Origin: Pseudaminobacter soli (ex Li et al. 2025)
Lineage (GTDB): Bacteria > Pseudomonadota > Alphaproteobacteria > Rhizobiales > Rhizobiaceae
Assembly (NCBI RefSeq): GCF_003012705.1
Contig: NZ_PXYL01000019.1
Location: forward strand, 28,967 to 92,966
Length of the DNA: 64,000 nt
Direction: 5' to 3'
This document shows positions 54,199-61,388 of the stretch, piece after piece (the first letter of the stretch is position 1; every line of letters begins with the position of its first letter). The position numbers were made by a program, and so were the translations under genes. The notes beneath the pieces are model-generated. The model was not told the DNA's origin. It searched no databases and saw nothing but the letters and a program-made list of their open reading frames with translations.

Positions 54199-54253
54199 GA
54201 AAACGCCTGTCATCCCAAGAGAAAGTCCAGTTCCTTGGCCGCCGCGCGAATGA

Positions 54254-55291
54254 TCACTTATTCAGGATGCCTGTTGGAATAGTAATGGTCGCTACCAACC
54301 CGGTTGTCCGCCAATCTCGCTCGATCGTAGCACTGAGGGCACTTGCAAGCCCCTTTTCCAGGCGGCTGCCAAACCCCACGGGTCCGGGCGAAGGCACGGG
54401 ACCGCCTGTCTCCTCCCAAAGAAGGCGAACTTGGTCACCCTCGGCCTGCACATTCACACGGAGCTTACCGTTGTCAGCAGATAATGATCCGTATTTTGCA
54501 GCGTTTGTTGCAAGCTCGTGCAGCAAAAGTGCGATGTGAGTAACGCACTTGCCGCGTACGACCGGATTGTCCCCTTCGACCGCCGTTCTATTCCAAGAGC
54601 TGTAGGGTTCTAGGATTGTCCGGATAAGCGCTTCGAGGTCAACCTGCTGCTCGGTCTCTAACTCATCCTGCCAGCCCGACATTGTCAGTTCATGAGCGTG
54701 CGCCAGTGAGCTCAATCTCGCCTGAATGGAACCCACGAGCTCTTCGGTGTCTGCACAAGACCGAGCGCTGACGGACACGATCGCGCTCGCAAGCGCGAAG
54801 AGGTTTTTCACACGGTGCCTCAGCTCGCCCATAAAGAGCTGCTGTTGTTCCCGGGCAAGCCGCTTTTCGGTGATATCCCGCGCAATCTTGGAAGCGCCGA
54901 CAATGACACCTTGACCGTTGCGAATTGGGGAGATCGTCAGCGAAATATCAACAAGCGATCCGTCCTTGCGTCGCCGAACGGTCTCAAAGTGCTCAACCCT
55001 TTTTCCTTGCTGGATTTGAGAAAGGATCGCGGGCTCCTCATCAAGTCGATCCTGAGGAATCAAAATTGTGATGGGCTTCCCAACTACTTCATTCGCCGTA
55101 TAGCCGAAAAGGCGGGAGGCTCCCGGGTTCCAGCTCTGAATGGTGCCTTTCAGGTCTTTGCTGACGATCGCGTCGTCCGAGCCTTCTATGATCGCTGCCA
55201 ACCAATCGCGCGGATCGGGTGCGTCCCCGTCTCCCAGCGTTCGTGAGCCACAGAAATCGGGTTGAACCTGCTTTTCGCTTGAATGAACCAC
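54254..55291 (-). CDS. PAS-domain HWE/HisKA_2 histidine kinase
   Basis: 345 residues from GTG 55291 (AAAGGGA). PAS ~30-145 (DWLAAIIEGSDDAIVSKDL, GTIQSWNPGASRLFGYTANE) and PAC; then HWE-type kinase: phosphoacceptor His in ELRHRVKNLFALASAIV and the N-box LLLHELATNAAKYGSLS; ends GLVATITIPTGI. No membrane helix, so a cytosolic sensor of redox, light or ligand state. HWE/HisKA_2 kinases are the usual input to the PhyR-NepR-EcfG switch, which makes its place in this EcfG-rich region notable. Confidence 0.88.
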   Translation of the reverse strand: MVHSSEKQVQPDFCGSRTLGDGDAPDPRDWLAAIIEGSDDAIVSKDLKGTIQSWNPGASRLFGYTANEVVGKPITILIPQDRLDEEPAILSQIQQGKRVEHFETVRRRKDGSLVDISLTISPIRNGQGVIVGASKIARDITEKRLAREQQQLFMGELRHRVKNLFALASAIVSVSARSCADTEELVGSIQARLSSLAHAHELTMSGWQDELETEQQVDLEALIRTILEPYSSWNRTAVEGDNPVVRGKCVTHIALLLHELATNAAKYGSLSADNGKLRVNVQAEGDQVRLLWEETGGPVPSPGPVGFGSRLEKGLASALSATIERDWRTTGLVATITIPTGILNK

Positions 55292-55456
55292 GCGTCCCTT
55301 TCACATGCAGATAGTGTTGCGTCGGGACGCCGGCAAATCGCGGAAACTCCCGTTTCTTCAATATAGCAACGTCTCGCCCACGAGCCAGTAGCCGTGGGGC
55401 TCGAGCTTGACCTTCTTCCGTTCCCTACGTTCGGGCGCCTGCTGACCAACGCGGCC

Positions 55457-55481
55457 GGAACTTTTGCGTTCTCGATGCGTT
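55457..55481 (+). promoter_or_regulatory. EcfG-type promoter of Gly/His-rich gene 2
   Basis: Exact GGAAC-N16-CGTT; leader shared with 45414-45551, including CACGATTATCGCGTAGAGGCC and GTCTTGAGCTCCACGGACG. Confidence 0.75.
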
Positions 55482-55599
55482 CTCTTACCGAGGTCCGCTG
55501 TAGGGCCAACCCTCACGATTATCGCGTAGAGGCCACCCCACCCCCACGATCATCGCAGGTCTTGAGCTCCACGGACGATTTCCTTTGGAGAAGAAGACA

Positions 55600-56256
55600 A
55601 TGAGACGCTATCTCTCGACTCTCCTGTGTTCGGGAATGCTGAGCTTCGGGGCGCTCGCCGGTGTGTCAGCGTTTGCCGAGGGCTCTTCCAGTTTCGTTCC
55701 GGACATCGCTCCGAATCCTTCCTGCACCGCAGCAGCCTGCCAAGGCAAGTTCGAGCCAGCCGTGCTGGTGCGCAAGTTATCCGCCAACACGACCAGCGGC
55801 CTGCAGTTCGTCCGCGGGGGCGGCTTTGGCGGCGGCGGCGTATTTCATGGCGGTGGTGGCTTTGGCGGTGGCTTCCACGGCATGGGCGGCGGCTTCCATG
55901 GCATGGGCGGCGGCTTCCACGGCATGGGCGGCGGCTTCCACGGCATGGGCGGCTTCCACGGCTTCGGTGGCCCTGGCTTCCGTGGCGGCTTCCGCGGCTT
56001 TGGCGGCCCTGCCTTCCATGGTGGCTTCCGAGGCTTTGGCCCAGGTTTCCGTGGTGGCTTCCGCGGGCGTCACTTTGTTGTTCATGGCCGTCATTTCCAT
56101 GGCAACAACTTCTTCTTTGACGACGGCGGTGCATTCTTTGGGTTCGGCCTGCCGTTCTTCTATACGGCCTGTGACCCATACTATGGCTACGGTTACTACG
56201 GTGGCTACGGCTATTACGGCTCGTGCTATCCGGGATATTACTATCCTGGGTATTAA
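55600..56256 (+). CDS. Secreted Gly/His/Phe-rich protein 2
   Basis: 218 residues from ATG 55600 (TTTGGAG). Signal MRRYLSTLLCSGMLSFGALA. Two Cys (CTAAAC) in the linker; repeats of GGGFHGMG and then FRGGFRGFGGPAFHG; a His-rich patch (FVVHGRHFHGNNFFFDDGG) and a Tyr/Gly tail (YGYGYYGGYGYYGSCYPGYY) with Cys. Paralog of 45552-46001, longer by expansion of the GGFHG unit. Candidate metal-binding or matrix protein (inference). Confidence 0.75.
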   Translation: MRRYLSTLLCSGMLSFGALAGVSAFAEGSSSFVPDIAPNPSCTAAACQGKFEPAVLVRKLSANTTSGLQFVRGGGFGGGGVFHGGGGFGGGFHGMGGGFHGMGGGFHGMGGGFHGMGGFHGFGGPGFRGGFRGFGGPAFHGGFRGFGPGFRGGFRGRHFVVHGRHFHGNNFFFDDGGAFFGFGLPFFYTACDPYYGYGYYGGYGYYGSCYPGYYYPGY

Positions 56257-56336
56257 TTGCGTTGGATGACCACAAGCAAATTCAGCACGTGCAATTCTCT
56301 TTTGGATAGTGTCTCTACATTTAAGCCAAGAGTCTG

Positions 56337-56365
56337 CCCGCCTCGGTCTCCGGGGCGGGTCCTTT
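56337..56365 (+). terminator. GCCCGCC-family terminator of Gly/His-rich gene 2
   Basis: CCCGCC / GGCGGG around TCGGTCTCCGG, then TCCTTTC; preceded by the TACATTTAAGCCAAG block shared with 44860-44885. Confidence 0.6.
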
Positions 56366-56412
56366 CATTGGGCGCTCTGTTTCCCCTGACATGACCGCCA
56401 GCTCCGCCGGAG

Positions 56413-56820
56413 CTAAGCTCCCATTGCGAGTGAGCTTTCTTCATGCCTCGGTTCGCTGGGGCGGGCTCCTGCCGTTATCTTTCGGGCGCGCTCGGCGGCA
56501 GCCCTGTCCCGCTTGCCGCCTTGCATGAGCCGCCAGCCGCTGCGCTGCTCGATATAGCGGTCAAGCGCCTCGGCCAAGGCGACCTCTTCCGTCACGCCCT
56601 CCTGATACTTGCGCATCAGAAAGCGCGCGGCTTCGTCGACGCGGACTGACAGGCGCGCGTCAGCGAGAACGCGTTTGATCTTCTTCAGATCGGACGAGGA
56701 TAGGTACTGATGACTTGTGGAGACATCGTTCCTCCCGGGCTGGCCTTGGTAAGATGCCCCGATTGGTGCGGCCCGTCCAGAGCTCGGGTTCAAAAAATCC
56801 GGAGCGGGCGGGACGGGCAT
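56413..56820 (-). CDS. Family B copy 3 (start uncertain)
   Basis: Core HQYLSSSDLKKIKRVLADAR, LSVRVDEAARFLMRKYQEGV, then LDRYIEQRSGWRLMQGGKRD and a basic tail. In copies 1 and 2 translation starts at a GTG right before the core; here that codon is GTC, and the only ATG beside the GGGAGGAACG ribosome site is out of frame. The in-frame ATG at 56820 would add ~30 unlikely residues, so this copy may be silent. Confidence 0.5.
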   Translation of the reverse strand: MPVPPAPDFLNPSSGRAAPIGASYQGQPGRNDVSTSHQYLSSSDLKKIKRVLADARLSVRVDEAARFLMRKYQEGVTEEVALAEALDRYIEQRSGWRLMQGGKRDRAAAERARKITAGARPSEPRHEESSLAMGA

Positions 56821-57023
56821 TTTCTAAATCCAGCGCGCTCGCGGCCGTCGTCAGGGTTCCCCCTTCAGTATCCACCACAACTGAGGGGCTTCGCCGAGCA
56901 AGCGATAGTAGATTCCCTGAATTGAACCAAGTTCATCAATGATGAAAACTAGAATATCGCGAAGGCAGCATATCGTCCTGTCATCAGATTTTCTTTGTCG
57001 ATTGATCAAAAAAGGAATCCGAC

Positions 57024-57674
57024 ATGAAGAAGCTTCTCCTCAGCTCGATTGCAGTTCTTGCCATGGCCGCTTTTGTCGCCGAAGGCGCGTATGCCGGCGG
57101 CGCCGGTGGTGGCGGAAACCAGAGCGCCGGATCGGGAAACGGCAACGGGAATGGCAACGGCAACACGGGAAACAACAACGGAAATAACAACGGCAACAAC
57201 AACACTGGATCGAACAACGGTAACAACAACGGCAACAACAATACCGGCTCCAATAATGGGAATGGCAACGGAAATAACAATAGCGGCTCCAATAATGGGA
57301 TCGGCAACGGCAACAATAACAGTGGAAACAACAATGGGGGCAACAACGGAAACAATAATTCCGGATCGGGCAACGGCAACAACAACGGCAATCATAACTC
57401 CGGCTCCAACAACGGAAACGGAAATGGGAACTTCAATAGCGGAAACAACAACGGTGTTGGAAACGGAAACAACAATTCCGGTTCGGGCAACGGCAACAAC
57501 AACGGCAATCACAATGCCGGCTCGAACAACGGCCGCAATAATGGAAATAACAACTCCGGCTCGAACAACGGCAACAACAACGGAAATAACAACCGTGGCT
57601 CGAACAACGGCAACAACAACGGCAACGGGAATATGGTCCCGGTCCATCACCACCATCACAAATCCACGTGGTGA
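57024..57674 (+). CDS. Secreted Asn/Gly-repeat protein 2
   Basis: 216 residues. Signal MKKLLLSSIAVLAMAAFVAE, nearly the same as in protein 1; cleavage after AYA. Repeats: GNNNGNNNTGSNNG, SGSGNGNNNGNHN, NFNSGNNNG; tail MVPVHHHHHKSTW with a natural His run. The two proteins keep signal and ends but differ in number and order of repeats, typical of repeat slippage. AAGGAAT ribosome site. No EcfG-type site upstream. Confidence 0.8.
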   Translation: MKKLLLSSIAVLAMAAFVAEGAYAGGAGGGGNQSAGSGNGNGNGNGNTGNNNGNNNGNNNTGSNNGNNNGNNNTGSNNGNGNGNNNSGSNNGIGNGNNNSGNNNGGNNGNNNSGSGNGNNNGNHNSGSNNGNGNGNFNSGNNNGVGNGNNNSGSGNGNNNGNHNAGSNNGRNNGNNNSGSNNGNNNGNNNRGSNNGNNNGNGNMVPVHHHHHKSTW

Positions 57675-57741
57675 ACGCATCGCCGGATGATCCGAGAGAC
57701 GCCTGAGACGCTCTCATGAACCGGGATGGCCCATAGCAGTG

Positions 57742-57771
57742 CCCGCCTCGGCCTCCGGGGCGGGTTTTTTC
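57742..57771 (+). terminator. GCCCGCC-family terminator of Asn/Gly gene 2
   Basis: CCCGCC / GGCGGG with TTTTTT tail, 68 bases past the stop. Confidence 0.7.
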
Positions 57772-57982
57772 GTTTTCGCAGGCGCGGAGTCGCTTCTACA
57801 CGCGCCGTACCCTGCGCGCGCGGACGCCCCGGGTCGCCCATCTAGGAGCCTGTCATGGAGAGCTACAGCCCACCATCATCTTAGACATGACCACGAACGG
57901 GGCGCCACGAAGAAGCAATCCGAAGCGAAAGCACCCATCGTCTCGTCCGAGGCGGGCGGGCTTTCGTTTGCCAGGACGAAGC

Positions 57983-58606
57983 TTATGCGATGATCAAAAC
58001 GATCTCGAGTGTCTCAGGGTCGACGATCGCTATCCGCCCATCTGCCAGTTCGAAGTACATGAAGCCTTCATAGCCTGGAATGATCTCCACGATGCGCGGC
58101 GGCAATCGATAGAGGTGGATCTCCCGAGGGACGTGCGCTCCCACACCGACGGAAAAATTGACTTGCGGGGCCGGTTTGACGTGGCTTTCACCGAACACGC
58201 GCTTTAGCTCCGTGCGCTGCTCATCGCTGACATGGCGCTTCTCGCTGTGCTTTGCCTTCGTCTCGCCGCCCTGCTTGGTGCCGCCGCCATGCTCTTCCAT
58301 CCGCTTTTCTGTCGGCTGACCCGTTTCGCCATTTTGTTCATTCTTCTGCTCCCCCTGCTTCTTCATCTTGGGCTGCTTGGTCTCGCCACCTTCCGGTTTG
58401 GTTGGAGCCTCTTGGCCGTTTTCGCTCCCGTTCTCCATGTTTTGGCCACCTGCGGGCGCCTGGCCCTTTTCTGTGCCAGATTGACCGCCTTGTTGGCCTT
58501 CGGATTGTTCGGGCGGCTTCTTTTTTGTCTCCGTTTGGGCTGTCGCGATTGCCGGGGCCAAGCCGAGAGCCAACGCAACCGCGCCTTTGAGAAGGATCTG
58601 TCTCAT
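57983..58606 (-). CDS. DUF1236 secreted protein
   Basis: 207 residues. Sec signal MRQILLKGAVALALGLAPAI; a long Gln/Glu/Gly/Lys-rich disordered part (~25-120); C-terminal DUF1236 (~125-207) with FSVGVGAHVPREIHLYRLPP, IVEIIPGYEGFMYFELADGR and IVDPETLEIVLII. Periplasmic; function unknown. The EcfG-type site at 58635-58659 lies 29 bases upstream. Confidence 0.87.
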   Translation of the reverse strand: MRQILLKGAVALALGLAPAIATAQTETKKKPPEQSEGQQGGQSGTEKGQAPAGGQNMENGSENGQEAPTKPEGGETKQPKMKKQGEQKNEQNGETGQPTEKRMEEHGGGTKQGGETKAKHSEKRHVSDEQRTELKRVFGESHVKPAPQVNFSVGVGAHVPREIHLYRLPPRIVEIIPGYEGFMYFELADGRIAIVDPETLEIVLIIA

Positions 58607-58634
58607 GGGTGATCTCCATAGACTGATTGTGGCA

Positions 58635-58659
58635 AACGCTGGTACGATGCCGGTGTTCC
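58635..58659 (-). promoter_or_regulatory. EcfG-type promoter of DUF1236
   Basis: Minus strand exact GGAAC-N16-CGTT, 29 bases before the start. Confidence 0.75.
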
Positions 58660-58870
58660 ATCACGTGTGAACGGTCCCGTTATGGCGAGCATTTCGTGGA
58701 CCCCGGGACTTGCATGGAGCTCGGACATCGTTTCCAACCTACCCGCGGGGAACCCATCGCCTTTCTCCCGGGATGGCGGATGCATTTTTCGCCACTCGAC
58801 GTCCGGCATTCGGAACATCCGCGGCAACTGCGAGTTTGCCTGCATGTCTCTAGCCGGTTCGATTGCGTCA

Positions 58871-58895
58871 AACGGGAAAAGTCGATCGTTGTTCC
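58871..58895 (-). promoter_or_regulatory. EcfG-type promoter, copy of the DUF4142 one
   Basis: Minus strand exact GGAAC-N16-CGTT. Context AACGGGAAAAGTCGATCGTT..CAGACCGACAGGCAGC matches 48104-48160, but the DUF4142 gene is not present downstream. Confidence 0.6.
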
Positions 58896-58974
58896 CTCGT
58901 CAGACCGACAGGCAGCTGGGTTGGCGTACGCTAGCGCGAGCAGCGCGCGAGCAGCGCCAGGATGCGCCGAACCA

Positions 58975-59165
58975 AATCACTTTTCTCTCCACATGTGCGG
59001 CCCTGCGACTGCCTAGCGGTCACCGGCACCACCATCCCCGCCGCTGTGGCCAACCACATCAAGCCGCACAAGGGCGACCCGCAACTGTTCTTCGGCCTGA
59101 AGAACATGGAGGGCGTCACAAGATCCAGCGCGAACAGGCCAGAGGCTACACGGTCGGCTCAGACC
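58975..59165 (+). pseudogene. HNH endonuclease remnant 2
   Basis: Reads CDCLAVTGTTIPAAVANHIK and PHKGDPQLFFGLKN, the HNH core of a phage-type nuclease with its metal His, then the frame shifts (QREQARGYTVGSDQ). N-terminus missing. Confidence 0.65.
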
Positions 59166-59211
59166 AAACATGGTCGGCCTCTCGCGCAGGATCATTCACG
59201 GAACAGGTAGG

Positions 59212-59448
59212 TCAGCCCTTGGTCTTGCGGGGATCGGCACCATAGATGCGCTCCTCGCGTACTGTCCCGTCGCTCTTGTGAAGAACCGCTTGGCCGAGAC
59301 CACCAGCATCTTGGGCCTCGTGCCCCGCCGCTATAGCGGCTGCTTCAGATTGCTTTTGGGTATGGTGCGTGGAGATCATCCTGCCGCCTTCGATAACTCT
59401 CCAACCTGTGTTGGACGGTACTGAGTGGAAAACGCTGCGCTTTGTCAT
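59212..59448 (-). CDS. DUF2188 protein
   Basis: 78 residues from ATG 59448 (GGGAGG). MTKRSVFHSVPSNTGWRVIE, AAAIAAGHEAQDAGGLGQAV, LHKSDGTVREERIYGADPRK: the complete DUF2188 fold, a small beta-alpha domain found in stress and plasmid contexts; function unknown. Confidence 0.82.
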   Translation of the reverse strand: MTKRSVFHSVPSNTGWRVIEGGRMISTHHTQKQSEAAAIAAGHEAQDAGGLGQAVLHKSDGTVREERIYGADPRKTKG

Positions 59449-59766
59449 TGCAACCTCCCTCGAGGGCATCGTCAAGAATGGCAGGGGTTGGGTAAATGTC
59501 TATAGGCCAATCGGTGCCCCTCGCCCCCGGTACATTCGCACTGAGCTTCAGGCATTTGGGCGAGCAAGGCGCAATTCTGAGCAGCACGGCGCGCCAAACT
59601 CGGACAGTGGATATCGGGCTCGGCGAAAGCTAGGGCCTTTTTCTTTGGGGCATCACAGCCCGGGGATTTGTGCCACCCGAGGACGGCATCACCACGTCGC
59701 TCCAGCCGGAACGGTTTGTGATTGAAGCTTTTGGCGCTGGGGTTAGATTCAGACCGAGGTCGCGCA
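59449..59766. other. Gene-free stretch
   Basis: No supported gene or hairpin. Confidence 0.4.
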
Positions 59767-59925
59767 ATGAACCTGAAACCGCGTCGCGGCGGATATCGCC
59801 GATGGCTTTACTGGATCCTGACGGGGATTGTGGCGATTTTTATCATCTGGGCGCTGTTATCCATGGGTGGACACCGCATGTCGGCCGTCACGAAATCGGG
59901 CGAAGTCCCGACAAGAGCGGAGTGA
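59767..59925 (+). CDS. Small single-pass membrane protein
   Basis: 52 residues from ATG 59767 (GAGG upstream). Basic start MNLKPRRGGYRRW, helix LYWILTGIVAIFIIWALLSM, short polar tail. No family recognised. Confidence 0.5.
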   Translation: MNLKPRRGGYRRWLYWILTGIVAIFIIWALLSMGGHRMSAVTKSGEVPTRAE

Positions 59926-60333
59926 CGCCGCGTGAGGCGTGATTGTTGCTATTAACTCGGGGCGCTGCGATCATGTCGCTGCTATGAAGGTCGCGTCCCG
60001 ATTCCCTTGTCGGGACAGGCCCGGCTTTCGCAGGCCCCCCACACCCCTGCCTCGCGGGATGTCGGGCCACCTTATTCATCCTTTGTGATCGGGTTAGCCG
60101 ATTGGGCTAGGAAAAAGCGAAACGCGGACGTGGTGGCGCCTCGATCGTCGAGATCTACGCCCACGTGGCCGAGGACGACGGCAAGTCCCTGGCCATCGCC
60201 GGCAATTGGCAGTTTCAACGCGAGCCGCTTGCACCGATTTTAATGTCACCGATGAGACGCAGCCATACGAATCTGATGTCGGATTGTATTCGTAGCCCCC
60301 GATGGGGTGTGCAGAAAGTGAAGCCCTGATTAT
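59926..60333. other. Gene-free stretch
   Basis: No supported gene. A short frame IVEIYAHVAEDDGKSLAIAG has no context. Confidence 0.4.
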
Positions 60334-60405
60334 TCAGAAAATCGCAAGATATTTGAGCAGCGACACGATGATGATGATGATGATGATGATTTGAATGATG
60401 GTCAT
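60334..60405 (-). CDS. 23-residue poly-Ile membrane peptide (3' part of a split gene?)
   Basis: ATG 60405, MTIIQ then eight Ile in a row encoded by an (ATC)n tract, then VSLLKYLAIF. It overlaps the end of the next small gene (60402-60500) in another frame. Together the two parts look like one ~55-residue small membrane protein of the Thivi_2564 type, split by a one-base shift in or near the repeat. Confidence 0.45.
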   Translation of the reverse strand: MTIIQIIIIIIIIVSLLKYLAIF

Positions 60406-60500
60406 ATTCCGGCGTCGATAGGCAGGCGCTGAATAAGGTAAAGCACCAGAACCACGACTAGAAAAGTGATCAGTATGCTGATAATTGCTGATGCGGCCAT
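60402..60500 (-). CDS. 32-residue membrane peptide (5' part of a split gene?)
   Basis: ATG 60500 with AAGGAGAGCC; MAASAIISILITFLVVVLVL then YLIQRLPIDAGI and stop. The LPIDA motif after a membrane helix is typical of the Thivi_2564-like small membrane family, which normally continues into a second helix; that helix is present in the -1 frame (60334-60405). EcfG-type promoter 44 bases upstream. Confidence 0.55.
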   Translation of the reverse strand: MAASAIISILITFLVVVLVLYLIQRLPIDAGI

Positions 60501-60543
60501 GGCTCTCCTTGAAAATAGACCGCACGGCTGTCCGTCAAGAATG

Positions 60544-60568
60544 AACTTTAAGCATAGTGCTCAGTTCC
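60544..60568 (-). promoter_or_regulatory. EcfG-type promoter of the split small membrane gene
   Basis: Minus strand GGAAC-N16-AGTT; it overlaps the last codons of the upstream gene. Confidence 0.65.
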
Positions 60569-60902
60569 AATAGCTACGGCGACCTTGACTATTGACAGTC
60601 ATGCCTGCGGCGACTCCGATCGTGAACCCGAGCAATGCCGCCGCTCCAATAACCAAGGTAACTGTTCCTGGGCTCACGCGAGCGACTTCCTGCATTGATT
60701 GTGTCGGCGTGCCAAGTCGCTTTGCGGCACGCGACGCTCGGGCGGACGCAGTTTCGATCGCTTCGCGGGCCAGCCTAGCCCCCCTTTCCTCAATGGTATT
60801 GTTGATTTTGCCTATCTCGCCGCGCAGCTCTGCGATCTGCTTCTCGAGCGCCTTTTGAACGTTGTCTATGTTCAGGCCCGCTGCCTTGGGAGCATTAGCC
60901 AT
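60561..60902 (-). CDS. DUF883/ElaB-like membrane-anchored protein
   Basis: 113 residues. Helical, charged N-terminus (NVQKALEKQIAELRGEIGKI, likely coiled coil), then a C-terminal membrane helix with glycines (TLVIGAAALLGFTIGVAAGM). This plan matches ElaB/YgaM/DUF883 proteins, which tether ribosomes or act in stress. EcfG-type promoter 29 bases upstream. Confidence 0.7.
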   Translation of the reverse strand: MANAPKAAGLNIDNVQKALEKQIAELRGEIGKINNTIEERGARLAREAIETASARASRAAKRLGTPTQSMQEVARVSPGTVTLVIGAAALLGFTIGVAAGMTVNSQGRRSYWN

Positions 60903-60930
60903 CGCCTTGTCCTTCGGATATATCCGTCAA

Positions 60931-60955
60931 AACGGTGCGAAAGTCGAAACGTTCC
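60931..60955 (-). promoter_or_regulatory. EcfG-type promoter of the DUF883-like gene
   Basis: Minus strand exact GGAAC-N16-CGTT, 29 bases before the start. Confidence 0.75.
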
Positions 60956-60999
60956 GCAACGTGGCAACGAGATCGTTTGGCGCTTGTGTCCGATGACGT

Positions 61000-61329
61000 T
61001 TGCGCATCGGAGCGGAGTCCATCGAGGACCAACCGCTGGCGTTCTTCGCCGGTATCTGGACCGTTTGGGATGGCGAGCGAGGCTCTTCGAAGAACCCGCG
61101 GCCTGGCGTCCATGAGCTTTATGCGTTCCTGACAACTGAGAGGCGCGACAGCAGGATCTCGGCTCCGACCAGAACCGACGAACGGGCACTGCGTCAGCTT
61201 GCTTCCAGATTTCCCAAATCAGTTGATGAAGTTGCCGCCATGTCACTCCTCGACTGGCTCGTCGAACACGGACATCTCGAGGCCGAACCGGAGCTCACAG
61301 AAGACACAGAGACCGCCGGAACCGCCTAG
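61000..61329 (+). pseudogene. SRAP (YedK-like) fragment in a chimeric frame
   Basis: Residues ~10-48 (PLAFFAGIWTVWDGERGS, PGVHELYAFLTTER) match the middle of SOS-response-associated peptidases. The catalytic N-terminal Cys and the C-terminal half are missing; the rest (FPKSVDEVAAMSLLDWLVEH) is of unknown origin. It may still be translated but not as a working SRAP. Confidence 0.55.
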
Positions 61330-61335
61330 CTCTAA

Positions 61336-61360
61336 GGAACGATAGGCGCCACTGCCCGTT
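61336..61360 (+). promoter_or_regulatory. EcfG-type promoter of ku
   Basis: Exact GGAAC-N16-CGTT, 28 bases before the ku start. Confidence 0.75.
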
Positions 61361-61388
61361 TTCCAGCCTTATGCTGGAGTAGCGTGTC

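Noticed and set aside
58603..58845. 80-residue minus-strand frame after the 58871 promoter
   Set aside because: Overlaps the DUF1236 promoter and start; no ribosome site or family; the region looks like a remnant of the deleted DUF4142 unit.
60370..60393. (ATG)n/(ATC)n microsatellite as a stand-alone repeat feature
   Set aside because: It is explained as Ile codons of a small membrane peptide with a promoter and ribosome site upstream.
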